From Streptococcus infantis (GTDB lineage: Bacteria; Bacillota; Bacilli; Lactobacillales; Streptococcaceae): DNA of 64,000 nt. Numbering within the stretch: position 1 is the first letter of the stretch; the number at the start of each line of letters is the position of its first letter. The position numbers were made by a program, and so were the translations under genes. The stretch covers positions 62,001-126,000 of the forward strand of contig NZ_JYGT01000009.1 of assembly GCF_000960085.1 (NCBI RefSeq). The letters are read 5' to 3'. The notes beneath the pieces were generated by a model. That model was given only the letters and a program-made list of their open reading frames with translations, searched no databases and had not been told where the DNA came from. Of this stretch, positions 17,439 through 27,180 are shown piece after piece.

Positions 17439-19187
17439 ATGAAAGGTAAACATGCAAGTCAAACCCTCAAACGTTTGGCAAAAGATTTAGCAAGTCACCC
17501 CATCCTTCTTTTCCTAGCTTTCTTGGGAACCATTGCTCAAGTGGCCCTATCAATCTATCTTCCAATCTTGATAGGACAGGTGATTGACCAAGTCCTAGTC
17601 GATGGTTCATCCCAGTTATTCTGGCAGATTTTTCTCCAGATGATATTGGTGGTCATAGGAAATACACTGGTACAATGGGCTAATCCCCTCCTCTATAATC
17701 GACTGATTTTCTCATACACCAAAGATTTACGGGAGAAAATCATTGAAAAACTCCATCGTCTTCCGATTGCCCTTGTAGATAGACAAGGTAGTGGGGAAAT
17801 GGTCAGCCGAGTGACGACAGATATTGAACAGTTGGCAGCAGGATTGAACATGATTTTCAATCAATTTTTCATCGGAGTTCTGATGATTTTGGTCAGCATC
17901 CTTGCCATGCTTCAGATTCATCTTTTGATGACTCTCTTGGTTCTGCTCTTAACACCTCTGTCTATGGTCATTTCACGCTTTATTGCAAAGAGATCCTACC
18001 ATCTCTTTCAAAAACAAACGGAGACTAGGGGGATTCAGACTCAGTTGATTGAGGAGTCGCTTACCCAGCAGACCATCATCCAATCCTTCAATGCTCAGGA
18101 AGAATTTATCCAAAAACTCCATGAGGCAAACGATACTTATGCAGGATATTCTCAGTCAGCTATTTTTTATTCATCAACGGTTAATCCTTCGACTCGATTT
18201 GTCAATGCCCTCATCTATGCGCTACTAGCTGGTGTAGGGGCCTTCCGTATCATGGCGGGTTCCACTTTGACAGTTGGACGTTTAGTGACTTTTTTGAACT
18301 ATGTGCAGCAGTACACTAAGCCGTTTAATGATATTTCATCAGTCTTAGCTGAGTTGCAAAGTGCTCTAGCTTGTGCTGAACGTGTTTATGCAGTTTTAGA
18401 AAGTCCGGAGGTTACAGAAACGGGTCAGGAAGTCTTGACTAGCGATCAAGTCAAGGGAGCTATTTCCTTCAAGCATGTCTCCTTTGGCTACAATCCTGAA
18501 AAAATCTTAATCAAGGACTTGTCTATTGACATTCCAGCTGGTAGTAAGGTTGCCATCGTTGGGCCAACGGGTGCCGGGAAATCTACACTTATCAATCTTC
18601 TCATGCGTTTTTACCCGATTAATTCAGGAGATATTTTGCTAGATGGTCGTTCGATTTATGACTATACTCGAGCTTCTCTTCGACAGCAGTTTGGGATGGT
18701 GCTCCAAGAAACTTGGCTCAAGCAGGGAACCATTCATGACAATATTGCCTTTGGCAATCCTGATGCTAGTCGAGAGCAGGTTATTGCAGCAGCTAAGGCA
18801 GCAAATGCGGACTTCTTTATTCAGCAGTTGCCACAGGGTTATGATACCAAGCTTGAAAATGCAGGTGAATCCTTGTCTGTCGGTCAGGCTCAGCTCTTAA
18901 CCATTGCTCGTGTCTTTCTAGCCATTCCTAAGATTCTTATCTTAGATGAAGCAACCTCATCTATCGATACCCGTACCGAGGTTCTGGTTCAGGATGCCTT
19001 TGCCAAACTCATGAAAGGACGGACAAGCTTTATCATCGCCCACCGTTTGTCAACCATTCAGGATGCTGATTTGATTCTTGTCTTGGTGGATGGAGATATT
19101 GTCGAACATGGTAGCCATCAGGAACTCATGGCGAGAAAAGGTAAATACTATCAAATGCAAGAAGCGGCAGCCTTTAGTCCAGAGTAA
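17439..19187 (+). CDS. ABC exporter half-transporter, subunit 2 (degenerate signature)
   Basis: Partner of the preceding subunit: 582 residues, six membrane segments (about 20-310) and a C-terminal ATPase domain. Walker A is GPTGAGKS and Walker B is ILILDEATSSID with a normal catalytic Glu, while the signature reads LSVGQAQL instead of LSGGQ. The ATG at 17439 is chosen because AAAGGAGG (17425-17432) precedes it by 6 nt and its spacing from the previous stop is one base; an open frame extends further upstream inside gene 1 but lacks such a site. Confidence 0.9.
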   Translation: MKGKHASQTLKRLAKDLASHPILLFLAFLGTIAQVALSIYLPILIGQVIDQVLVDGSSQLFWQIFLQMILVVIGNTLVQWANPLLYNRLIFSYTKDLREKIIEKLHRLPIALVDRQGSGEMVSRVTTDIEQLAAGLNMIFNQFFIGVLMILVSILAMLQIHLLMTLLVLLLTPLSMVISRFIAKRSYHLFQKQTETRGIQTQLIEESLTQQTIIQSFNAQEEFIQKLHEANDTYAGYSQSAIFYSSTVNPSTRFVNALIYALLAGVGAFRIMAGSTLTVGRLVTFLNYVQQYTKPFNDISSVLAELQSALACAERVYAVLESPEVTETGQEVLTSDQVKGAISFKHVSFGYNPEKILIKDLSIDIPAGSKVAIVGPTGAGKSTLINLLMRFYPINSGDILLDGRSIYDYTRASLRQQFGMVLQETWLKQGTIHDNIAFGNPDASREQVIAAAKAANADFFIQQLPQGYDTKLENAGESLSVGQAQLLTIARVFLAIPKILILDEATSSIDTRTEVLVQDAFAKLMKGRTSFIIAHRLSTIQDADLILVLVDGDIVEHGSHQELMARKGKYYQMQEAAAFSPE

Positions 19188-19221
19188 ATCGTAAAACGTT
19201 TTTAGTCCAATAAACAACAAG

Positions 19222-19248
19222 AAAAGTTGCCTTCGGGTGACTTTTTTG
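19222..19248 (+). terminator. Terminator after the ABC exporter genes
   Basis: AAAAGTTGCC (19222-19231), TTCG loop, GGTGACTTTT (19236-19245, two wobble pairs), T run. Confidence 0.85.
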
Positions 19249-19255
19249 TTACAAT
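19227..19255 (+). promoter_or_regulatory. Promoter of the mtaD-like gene embedded in a terminator
   Basis: TTGCCT (19227-19232), 17 bp, TACAAT (19250-19255). The -35 lies inside the hairpin of the preceding terminator. Confidence 0.5.
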
Positions 19256-19306
19256 AGCTAGAAAAATTATCCAGTATGAATTCCTATTTAGAAAAGGAGC
19301 CTATCG

Positions 19307-20566
19307 ATGAAAGTCTTTCAGCACGTAAATATCGTGACTTGTGACCAAGATTTCCACGTTTATCTGGATGGGATTTTAGCTGTTAAAGAATCCCAAATCG
19401 TTTATGTCGGTCAGGAAAATCCAGAGATTCTCAATCAAGCAGATCAAATCATAGACTATCAGGGTACTTGGATTATGCCTGGTTTGGTTAACTGCCATAC
19501 TCACTCTGCCATGACAGGCTTGAGGGGGATTCGTGATGATAGCAATCTCCACGAATGGCTAGAAGACTATATCTGGCCAGCTGAGGCAGAATTCACATCA
19601 GTGATGACTACAAAAGCCGTCAAAGAGGCTCTAACAGAGATGCTCCAGTCAGGAACGACAACTTTCAATGATATGTACAATCCGAATGGAGTAGAGATAG
19701 AGAAGATTTATGAAGCAGTCAAGGCATCCAAGATGCGTTGCTATTTTTCTCCAACCCTCTTTTCTTCAGAAGCTGAGACGACTGATGAGACTATAGCCAG
19801 AACTCGTGCTGTCATCGAGACAATTAAAAGTTACCAGGATCCCAATTTCAAGGTGATGGTGGCTCCTCATTCGCCCTACAGTTGTAGTCGAGAATTGCTG
19901 GAAGCTAGCTTAGAACTAGCAAAAGAAGAAGATATTCCGCTTCATATCCACGTTGCAGAAACACAGGAAGAGTCAGGCATTATCCTGAAGCGTTATGGCA
20001 AACGTCCAATAGCCTTTCTAGATGAACTTGGGTATTTAGATCATCAGGCTGTCTTTGCCCATGGTGTGGAGTTGAATGAAGCAGAAATTACCCACTTGGC
20101 AGATTCACAAGTCGCCATCGCCCACAATCCTATCAGCAACCTCAAACTAGCTTCAGGTATTGCACCAGTCGTCCAACTTCAACAAGCTGGAGTGCCAGTC
20201 GGTATCGCAACGGACTCAGTTGCTTCTAATAACAACCTTGATATGTTTGAGGAAGGTCGTACGGCAGCACTTTTACAGAAAATGAAGAGTGGTGATGCCA
20301 GCCAATTTCCTATTGAAACTGCCCTCAAGGCACTGACGATTGAAGGAGCTAAGGTGTTGGGAATGGAAGATGAGATTGGTAGCCTAGAAGTCGGCAAGCA
20401 AGCAGATTTTCTCGTCATCCAACCGCAAGGAAAAATCCATCTTCAACCACAAGAAAATATGCTGTCTCACCTCGTTTATGCCGTCAAATCTAGTGATGTT
20501 GACGACGTCTATATCGCGGGTGAGCCAGTCGTAAAAGACGGACAAGTCTTGACAGTTAACTTGTAA
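19307..20566 (+). CDS. mtaD: Amidohydrolase, probable S-adenosylhomocysteine/5'-methylthioadenosine deaminase
   Basis: This 419-residue metal-dependent hydrolase of the AtzA/TrzN/MtaD group probably deaminates adenosine-type compounds such as SAH or MTA. NCHTHSAM near residue 65 supplies the first two metal His, HIHVAETQEE near 215 the third, FAHGVELNE a fourth His and IATDSVASNNNLDMFEE near 305 the metal Asp. Related enzymes act on guanine, cytosine or triazines, so the exact substrate is uncertain. It is a single gene with its own promoter and a terminator behind it. Confidence 0.8.
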   Translation: MKVFQHVNIVTCDQDFHVYLDGILAVKESQIVYVGQENPEILNQADQIIDYQGTWIMPGLVNCHTHSAMTGLRGIRDDSNLHEWLEDYIWPAEAEFTSVMTTKAVKEALTEMLQSGTTTFNDMYNPNGVEIEKIYEAVKASKMRCYFSPTLFSSEAETTDETIARTRAVIETIKSYQDPNFKVMVAPHSPYSCSRELLEASLELAKEEDIPLHIHVAETQEESGIILKRYGKRPIAFLDELGYLDHQAVFAHGVELNEAEITHLADSQVAIAHNPISNLKLASGIAPVVQLQQAGVPVGIATDSVASNNNLDMFEEGRTAALLQKMKSGDASQFPIETALKALTIEGAKVLGMEDEIGSLEVGKQADFLVIQPQGKIHLQPQENMLSHLVYAVKSSDVDDVYIAGEPVVKDGQVLTVNL

Positions 20567-20582
20567 AAATAAGTATAAATTT

Positions 20583-20618
20583 ACCAAATCTCATAGGAAA
20601 TTTCTTGTGAGGTTTTTA
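20583..20618 (+). terminator. Terminator after mtaD
   Basis: AAATCTCA (20586-20593) pairs with TGAGGTTT, and inside it AGGAAA (20595-20600) pairs with TTTCTT (20601-20606); a T run follows. Confidence 0.75.
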
Positions 20619-20710
20619 AAATTTTGCTAGAAACAAGGCGACTAGACTCCTTGCAGGAATCTATTGATAATAACTTAGAAAAACACCGATTAGATAAATA
20701 AAAAAAATTA

Positions 20711-20740
20711 TGGTATAATAAAACAATACAATTAAAGGAG
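20711..20740 (+). promoter_or_regulatory. Promoter and ribosome site of prfB-ftsEX
   Basis: TGGTATAAT (20711-20719, extended -10); AAAGGAG (20734-20740) lies 5 nt before the prfB ATG. Confidence 0.65.
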
Positions 20741-20745
20741 TAAGT

Positions 20746-21841
20746 ATGGACATTTCAGAAATTCGTCAAAAAATTGATGCAAATCGTGAAAAATTAGCTT
20801 CTTTCAGGGGGTCTCTTTGACCTCGAAGGTTTAGAGGAAGAGATTGCCATTTTGGAAAACAAAATGACAGAACCTGATTTTTGGAACGATAATATTGCGG
20901 CCCAAAAAACGTCGCAAGAATTAAACGAACTCAAAAATACCTATAATACCTTCCACAAGATGGATGAGCTACAGGATGAAGTTGAGATTTTACTGGACTT
21001 TTTAGCAGAGGATGAATCCGTTAAGGATGAGCTGGTTGAGAAACTCTCTGAGTTAGACCAGATGATGACCAGCTACGAAATGACCCTTCTCTTGTCTGAG
21101 CCCTACGATCACAACAATGCTATCCTTGAAATCCATCCGGGTTCAGGGGGAACAGAGGCTCAAGACTGGGGCGATATGCTCCTTCGTATGTATACTCGCT
21201 ATGGAAATGCCAAAGGCTTCAAGGTTGAGGTCTTAGACTACCAAGCAGGTGATGAGGCAGGAATCAAGTCAGTAACCTTGTCATTTGAAGGACCAAATGC
21301 TTATGGTCTTCTCAAGTCAGAGATGGGAGTTCACCGTTTGGTCCGAATCTCACCATTTGACTCTGCTAAACGTCGCCACACCTCATTTACTTCTGTAGAA
21401 GTCATGCCAGAATTGGATGATACCATCGAAGTTGAAATCCGTGAGGATGACATCAAGATGGATACCTTCCGTTCAGGAGGAGCAGGTGGACAAAACGTCA
21501 ACAAGGTTTCAACAGGTGTCCGCTTGACTCACATTCCGACAGGTATCGTCGTAGCATCAACTGTTGACCGTACTCAGTATGGGAACCGTGACCGTGCTAT
21601 GAAGATGCTTCAGGCAAAACTCTACCAGATGGAGCAGGAAAAGAAAGCTGCTGAGGTAGACTCGCTCAAGGGTGAGAAAAAGGAAATTACATGGGGAAGC
21701 CAAATCCGCTCCTATGTATTTACGCCTTATACAATGGTAAAAGACCATCGTACAAACTTTGAAGTAGCGCAGGTCGATAAGGTTATGGATGGAGACTTAG
21801 ATGGTTTCATCGATGCTTATCTGAAATGGCGTATTAGTTAA
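20746..21841 (+). CDS. prfB: Peptide chain release factor 2 (programmed +1 frameshift)
   Basis: RF2 ends translation at UGA and UAA. The gene is split by the autoregulatory frameshift: frame 1 runs from ATG 20746 to an in-frame UGA at 20818-20820, and ribosomes slip +1 on CUU so that T20818 is skipped and GAC at 20819 is read. The site is AGGGGG TCT CTT TGA C, with the internal Shine-Dalgarno-like AGGGGG just upstream, as in other bacteria. The joined product (24 + 340 residues) is 364 long, normal for RF2. SPFDS is the stop-codon recognition motif and [10 protein letters not shown] holds the GGQ. ftsE follows 15 nt later. Confidence 0.96.
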
Positions 21842-21856
21842 AAGAAAGGAAGTCAC

Positions 21857-22549
21857 ATGTCAATCATTGAAATGAGAGATGTTGTCAAAAAATACGACAA
21901 CGGGACAACAGCCCTACGTGGCATCACTGTAAATATCGATGCAGGAGAATTCGCCTACATCGTAGGACCTTCAGGTGCTGGTAAATCAACTTTTATCCGT
22001 GCCTTGTATCGTGAGGTCAAAATCGACAAAGGAAGCTTGCAAGTCGCAGGTTATAACTTGGTTAAGATTAAAAAGAAAGATATTCCGTTCTTGCGTAGAA
22101 ATGTCGGAGTAGTCTTTCAGGATTACAAACTTTTGCCAAAGAAAACCGTTTATGAGAACATTGCATACGCAATGGAGGTTGTCGGTGAAAGCCGTCGTAA
22201 CATCAAAAAACGTGTTATGGAAGTCTTGGACCTTGTCGGTTTGAAGCACAAGGTTCGTTCATTCCCAAATGAGCTTTCAGGTGGTGAGCAACAACGTATC
22301 GCCATTGCGCGTGCCATCGTAAACAATCCTAAAGTATTGATTGCTGACGAACCAACAGGTAACTTGGACCCAGATAACTCATGGGAAATCATGAACCTCT
22401 TGGAACGTATCAATCTTCAAGGGACAACTGTTTTGATGGCGACCCACAACAGCCAAATCGTAAATACCTTACGCCACCGCGTTATTGCCATCGAAAATGG
22501 TCGCGTGGTACGTGATGAAGCGAAAGGAGAGTACGGATACGATGATTAG
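21857..22549 (+). CDS. ftsE: Cell division ATP-binding protein FtsE
   Basis: FtsE is the ATPase of the FtsEX complex, which at the septum activates peptidoglycan hydrolysis (through PcsB in streptococci). The 230-residue ABC protein has Walker [10 protein letters not shown], signature LSGGEQQR and Walker [13 protein letters not shown]. It lies 15 nt after prfB with ribosome site AAAGGAAG, and its last 8 bp overlap ftsX. The order prfB-ftsE-ftsX is the usual one in Firmicutes. Confidence 0.96.
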   Translation: MSIIEMRDVVKKYDNGTTALRGITVNIDAGEFAYIVGPSGAGKSTFIRALYREVKIDKGSLQVAGYNLVKIKKKDIPFLRRNVGVVFQDYKLLPKKTVYENIAYAMEVVGESRRNIKKRVMEVLDLVGLKHKVRSFPNELSGGEQQRIAIARAIVNNPKVLIADEPTGNLDPDNSWEIMNLLERINLQGTTVLMATHNSQIVNTLRHRVIAIENGRVVRDEAKGEYGYDD

Positions 22550-23468
22550 TAGATTTTTCCGCCATCTGTTCGAAGCTTTAAAGAGTTTAAAGCGTAATGG
22601 ATGGATGACCATTGCTGCTATCAGTTCAGTAATGATTACCTTGACCTTGGTTGCTATCTTTGCTTCAGTTATTTTCAATACTGCAAAATTGGCAACTGAT
22701 ATCGAAAACAACGTCCGTGTCATGGTTTATGTTCGTAAAGACGTTGAAGACAACAGTGAAACCATTGTAAAAGAAGGCCAGACAGTCACGAACAATGACT
22801 ACCACAAGGTCTATAATGCCCTCAAAGCCTTGCCAGCTGTTAAAAATGTAACCTTCTCAAGTAAAGAAGAACAGTACCAAAAGCTGACTGAAACCATGGG
22901 TGACGAGTGGAAGGTGTTTGAAGGAGATGCAAACCCTCTTCATGATGCCTACATCGTAGATACCAATTCACCAAGTGATGTAAAACCAGTAGCTGAAGAA
23001 GCTAAGAAAATCGAAGGTGTCTCTGAAGTTCAAGACGGTGGTGCCAACACTGAACGTCTCTTCAAGTTGGCTTCCTTCATCCGTGTTTGGGGATTAGTCA
23101 TCGCAGGACTCTTGATCTTCATCGCAGTCTTCTTGATTTCAAATACCATCCGTATCACTATCATTTCACGTAGTCGTGAGATCCAAATCATGCGTTTGGT
23201 TGGTGCGAAAAACGGCTATATCCGTGGTCCATTCTTGCTAGAAGGTGCCTTTATCGGATTGTTGGGAGCAGCTCTTCCATCAGTTTTGGTTTACTTTATC
23301 TATAACCGAGTATTCCAATCTGTCAACCCATCCTTGGTTGGACAAAACCTATCTTTGATTACACCAGATATCTTTATTCCAGTGATGATTGGACTCTTGT
23401 TCCTCATCGGAATCTGTATCGGTTCACTTGGTTCAGGAATCTCAATGCGTCGATTCTTGAAAATCTAA
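22542..23468 (+). CDS. ftsX: Cell division protein FtsX
   Basis: FtsX is the membrane partner of FtsE; its outer loop contacts the amidase/endopeptidase PcsB. It has 308 residues: a cytoplasmic N-terminus ([20 protein letters not shown]), TM1 near 21-45, an extracellular domain of about 125 residues, then three further membrane segments in the C-terminal half. The ATG at 22542 gives the 8-bp overlap with ftsE and the family length; a longer frame upstream lies wholly inside ftsE. Confidence 0.95.
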   Translation: MISRFFRHLFEALKSLKRNGWMTIAAISSVMITLTLVAIFASVIFNTAKLATDIENNVRVMVYVRKDVEDNSETIVKEGQTVTNNDYHKVYNALKALPAVKNVTFSSKEEQYQKLTETMGDEWKVFEGDANPLHDAYIVDTNSPSDVKPVAEEAKKIEGVSEVQDGGANTERLFKLASFIRVWGLVIAGLLIFIAVFLISNTIRITIISRSREIQIMRLVGAKNGYIRGPFLLEGAFIGLLGAALPSVLVYFIYNRVFQSVNPSLVGQNLSLITPDIFIPVMIGLLFLIGICIGSLGSGISMRRFLKI

Positions 23469-23493
23469 GTCAAAGAACTTGATAAAACACATA

Positions 23494-23546
23494 AAAAAGT
23501 GGGACGTCATCAAGACTTCACAGTTCTTGATGCCCCGCTTTTTCTT
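23494..23546 (+). terminator. Terminator after ftsX
   Basis: A long imperfect hairpin: AAAGTGGG and CATCAAGA on the left pair with TCTTGATG and CCGCTTT on the right, then T residues. Confidence 0.8.
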
Positions 23547-23568
23547 TCGGTCTTGGGGCTCAGTCGCT

Positions 23569-23596
23569 TGCCAATTTTGGGTAAAGAGTGTATGAT
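23569..23596 (+). promoter_or_regulatory. Promoter of the MFS transporter gene
   Basis: TTGCCA (23569-23574), 16 bp, TATGAT (23591-23596). Confidence 0.55.
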
Positions 23597-23641
23597 AGGA
23601 AAGGACCTTTTTTACTAATATGAATAATGAATGAGGAAAAG

Positions 23642-24796
23642 ATGAAACAATTTTTGGAAAAAGTGAGTATACTCTCCCTATCGTTAGTATTAATCACATC
23701 ATTTTCAATTTCGAGTGCCCTGCCAGCCATGTTTGACTATTATCAGGGCTACTCAAAAGGCCAGGTCGAACTCTTGGTCAGCCTTCCATCCTTTGGAATT
23801 ATGGCTATGCTTTTATTGAACGGAGTTCTCGAGCGTATTTTCCCTGAACGCCTCCAGTTGACCTTGGGACTTTTGATCTTGTCAATCAGCGGGATCGCTC
23901 CCTTCTGGTATCAGGACTATTACTTTGTCTTTGCTACACGTCTTCTCTTCGGGATTGGAGTGGGGATGCTGAACGCCAAGGCCATCTCTATCATCAGTGA
24001 ACGTTACCACGGTAAGACTCGTATCCAGATGCTCGGTTTTCGTGGCTCAGCTGAGGTAGTAGGAGCCTCTATCTTGACGCTGGCAGTTGGGCAACTATTA
24101 GCCTTTGGTTGGACCGCAACCTTCCTAGCCTATGCAGCAGGCCTAGTGGTTCTCGTACTCTTCCTTCTCTTTGTCCCTTATGGAAAAGGAGAAGCTTATG
24201 AGTCCAAGCAAAAGACAGAAGAAGTAGCCAAACTAACTCGCTCTATGCTACAGCTGATTTTCTTCCTTGCCATTGTAGCTGCTGTCATCGTGTGTACAAA
24301 TACTGCTATTACTTTCCGTATTCCTAGTCTCATGATTGAGGCAGGTTTTGGAGATGCTCAGTTGTCTAGTCTGGTACTTAGTGCCATGCAGTTAATCGGT
24401 ATTCTAGCGGGTATCAGCTTTTCTTACCTCATCTCTGCCTTCAAGGAAAAACTTCTATTGGTCGCAGGTGTTACCTTTGGGATTGGGCAAATTATCATTG
24501 CCTTAGCACCATCACTCTGGGTGGTTGTTGCAGGTTCGATTCTTGGAGGCTTTGCCTACAGCATTGCTCTAACGACAGTCTTTCAGTTGATTTCTGAGAG
24601 AATCCCAGCAAAACTCCTCAACAAAGCGACTTCCTATGCGGTTTTGGGATGCTCTTCTGGTGCATCTTTAACACCATTTGTGCTATCAGGGATTGGCTTC
24701 ATAACTACGGATGGTCGAATGACCTTTATCATACTAGGGACGTGGATGATTGCTACATCTGTGCTTGTTTCCTTTTTATTGAAAAAAGAAGCATAA
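23642..24796 (+). CDS. Major facilitator superfamily transporter
   Basis: This 384-residue membrane protein has about 12 hydrophobic segments and MFS features: GYSKGQVELLVSLPSFGIM in the first loop region, ATRLLFGIGVGMLNAKAISI for TM4-5, and a central cytoplasmic stretch (YGKGEAYESKQKTEE) dividing the two halves. The substrate cannot be told from sequence. ATG 23642 is preferred because GAGG lies 5 nt upstream; the in-frame ATG at 23627 lacks a ribosome site. It is a single gene between its own promoter and a terminator. Confidence 0.82.
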   Translation: MKQFLEKVSILSLSLVLITSFSISSALPAMFDYYQGYSKGQVELLVSLPSFGIMAMLLLNGVLERIFPERLQLTLGLLILSISGIAPFWYQDYYFVFATRLLFGIGVGMLNAKAISIISERYHGKTRIQMLGFRGSAEVVGASILTLAVGQLLAFGWTATFLAYAAGLVVLVLFLLFVPYGKGEAYESKQKTEEVAKLTRSMLQLIFFLAIVAAVIVCTNTAITFRIPSLMIEAGFGDAQLSSLVLSAMQLIGILAGISFSYLISAFKEKLLLVAGVTFGIGQIIIALAPSLWVVVAGSILGGFAYSIALTTVFQLISERIPAKLLNKATSYAVLGCSSGASLTPFVLSGIGFITTDGRMTFIILGTWMIATSVLVSFLLKKEA

Positions 24797-24801
24797 CAAA
24801 G

Positions 24802-24833
24802 AAAAACTCAAGGATGAATCCTTGAGTTTTTTT
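24802..24833. terminator. Bidirectional terminator between MFS gene and VTT-protein gene
   Basis: AAAAACTCAAGGA pairs with TCCTTGAGTTTTT around a TGAA loop; A and T tracts on both sides serve the two converging genes. Confidence 0.92.
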
Positions 24834-24838
24834 GTATA

Positions 24839-25459
24839 TCAGCCAACCATTTGCCAAAAGTAATCAATGATATAGGTCAAGCCATAGGTATAAACAACCA
24901 GGGTAAAAGGCTTGGTCAGGATGATAATGGTCATATAGCGTTTGAAGCTCATCTTGGTCAAAGCAGCCAACATACAGAGAAAGTCCGCAGGACTGACAGG
25001 CCAAATCATCATAAAGATAAAAAATCGATCAAAGCGATTGCCCTCATCCAGCCAACCGATATACTTGTCATAGGTGCGCTTGCTGACCATGGACTGGACA
25101 AAGGGTGCTCCGTAGAGACGTACCAGGTAAAAGATAATGGCGCAACCAATGACAATACCGATATAGTTGTAAATCGTCCCGATGATGTGACCGTAGATAA
25201 AGACTCCAGCGACTGAGGTCAGAGCACCTGGAATGATGGGAACAACCGTCTGTAAAATCTGCAAAAAGATAAAGAGTGGAGGCCCCCAGATACCGGCCTG
25301 TTGGATAAAGGCAGATAGGGTTTCCTTAGAGTGCAAGATACCGGCTTGATAGGCCCAGATACAGAATATTAAAGTACCAACTCCACCGACGATGGAGGAA
25401 ATATGAATGGCTTGCTGTAGAAGGGGAGAAACAGCTTTCATTTCTTTATCGTGTGACAT
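24839..25459 (-). CDS. TVP38/TMEM64-family (VTT domain) membrane protein
   Basis: A 206-residue integral membrane protein with hydrophobic segments near 15-35, 55-100, 110-130, 145-165 and 175-195. The central block PALTSVAGVFIYGHIIG followed by GIVIGCAIIFYLVRLYG is the signature of the VTT/SNARE-associated (DedA-like) family. Members act in lipid flipping or membrane potential maintenance in other organisms; no specific role can be given here. A GAGGAG ribosome site precedes the ATG. Confidence 0.82.
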   Translation of the reverse strand: MSHDKEMKAVSPLLQQAIHISSIVGGVGTLIFCIWAYQAGILHSKETLSAFIQQAGIWGPPLFIFLQILQTVVPIIPGALTSVAGVFIYGHIIGTIYNYIGIVIGCAIIFYLVRLYGAPFVQSMVSKRTYDKYIGWLDEGNRFDRFFIFMMIWPVSPADFLCMLAALTKMSFKRYMTIIILTKPFTLVVYTYGLTYIIDYFWQMVG

Positions 25460-25611
25460 GGAAACTCCTCTTGTGTAGTATGATTCTACTATATCATATT
25501 TTAGGGAGAAAGACTACATGGTTTTTCTGAGGGAAGTAGGATCAGCAAGGCGTTTTCTGACCGGAATATGATATAATGATAGGAAGAATTCAATAATTAA
25601 GGAAAGTAAAA

Positions 25612-27180
25612 ATGGCAAGTAAAGAAAATGCAGAGCGCAAGGAACTTCACCGTAAAATTTGGGCGATTGCCGATGACGTTCGTGGGGCTGTAGACGGTTG
25701 GGATTTCAAGCAATACATATTGGGAATCCTTTTCTATCGCTTCATTTCCGAACATATGGCTAATTATTTTGATCACGCTGAGCATGAGGCTGGAGATTTA
25801 GAATTTCGTTATGCTGATTTGAGCGACCAAGAAGCTGAGCGAGATTTCAAACCAGGGACAGTTGAGGATAAGGGATTCTTTATTCTTCCAAGTCAATTGT
25901 TTGAGAATGTCGTCAAGAATGCTTCACAAAATGAAAATTTAAACGAAGATTTAGCCAATATTTTCCAAGATATTGAAAAATCAGCGATTGGATTCAAATC
26001 AGAAGATGATATCAAAGGCTTATTTGACAACTTGGATACACGAAGCAACATCCTTGGTGGTACTGTTCCAGAAAAAAATAAACGTCTTTCTGATATCCTC
26101 AATGGTATCAATAGCATTAACTTTGGTAACTTTGAGGAAAATGATATCGATGCCTTCGGAGATGCCTATGAGTTCTTGATTTCCAACTATGCGAGCAATG
26201 CTGGTAAAAGTGGTGGTGAATTTTTCACACCTCAGACAGTGTCTAAATTATTGGCTCGTTTGGTAATGGTTGGTAAGGACAAAATTAACAAGGTTTACGA
26301 CCCAACATGTGGTTCGGGTTCGCTCTTGCTTCAGATGAAAAAACAATACGAAGACCATATCTTGGAGGATGGTTTCTTTGGTCAAGAAATCAATATGACC
26401 AACTATAACTTGGCTCGTATGAATATGTTCTTGCACAATATCAACTACAATAACTTTGATATCAAACGAGGAGACACCCTTTTAAATCCTCAACATTTGG
26501 ATGAAAAACCGTTTGATGCTATTGTTTCTAACCCTCCTTACTCTGTCAAATGGGTGGGAGATGGAGACCCAACTCTCATAAACGATGATCGTTTTGCGCC
26601 AGCTGGTAAATTAGCTCCTAAGTCAAAAGCTGACTTTGCTTTTATCATGCATAGTCTCAACCACTTGTCTAACAGAGGACGAGCAGCCATTGTTTGTTTC
26701 CCAGGTATTTTCTATCGTGGTGGTGCTGAAAAGACTATTCGTCAGTATCTAGTAGATAACAACTTTGTTGAAGCAGTGATTGCTCTGCCTGATAATCTTT
26801 TCTTTGGAACCTCTATCGCAACCACGATTTTAGTGTTGGCGAAGAATAAACTAGAAAATAAAACACTTTTTATCGATGCGAGCAAGGAGTTCAAAAAAGA
26901 GACCAATAACAATGTCTTGACGGATGACAATATCGACCATATCGTTGAATTATTCACTAATTATCAAAGTGTAGACTATAAAGCAGCTCTCGTTGATAAT
27001 GAAGTGATTGGTTCAGAGCAGGATTACAATCTTTCTGTCTCAACCTATGTCGAACAAGAAGACACACGTGAGAAGATTGATATTGATGTTCTCAACAAAG
27101 AAATTGCTGAGACCGTTGCTACGATTGACCACTTACGTTCAGAGATAGACAAGATTGTAGAGGAGCTAGGAGGTAGATGA
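25612..27180 (+). CDS. hsdM: Type I restriction-modification methyltransferase subunit HsdM
   Basis: HsdM methylates adenine in the sequence chosen by HsdS and is also part of the restriction complex. The 522-residue protein has the N-terminal four-helix HsdM_N domain ([20 protein letters not shown]), SAM-binding motif [13 protein letters not shown] near residue 230 and the catalytic NPPYSVKW near 310. Its size and the order hsdM-hsdS-hsdR resemble the type IC (EcoR124) group. Its TGA touches the ATG of hsdS, so the methylase pair is coupled. Confidence 0.95.
   Translation: MASKENAERKELHRKIWAIADDVRGAVDGWDFKQYILGILFYRFISEHMANYFDHAEHEAGDLEFRYADLSDQEAERDFKPGTVEDKGFFILPSQLFENVVKNASQNENLNEDLANIFQDIEKSAIGFKSEDDIKGLFDNLDTRSNILGGTVPEKNKRLSDILNGINSINFGNFEENDIDAFGDAYEFLISNYASNAGKSGGEFFTPQTVSKLLARLVMVGKDKINKVYDPTCGSGSLLLQMKKQYEDHILEDGFFGQEINMTNYNLARMNMFLHNINYNNFDIKRGDTLLNPQHLDEKPFDAIVSNPPYSVKWVGDGDPTLINDDRFAPAGKLAPKSKADFAFIMHSLNHLSNRGRAAIVCFPGIFYRGGAEKTIRQYLVDNNFVEAVIALPDNLFFGTSIATTILVLAKNKLENKTLFIDASKEFKKETNNNVLTDDNIDHIVELFTNYQSVDYKAALVDNEVIGSEQDYNLSVSTYVEQEDTREKIDIDVLNKEIAETVATIDHLRSEIDKIVEELGGR

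Noticed and set aside
20746..20851. prfB looked broken, with a stop after 24 codons
   Set aside because: The stop sits in the conserved RF2 frameshift site with its upstream AGGGGG, so the gene is intact.
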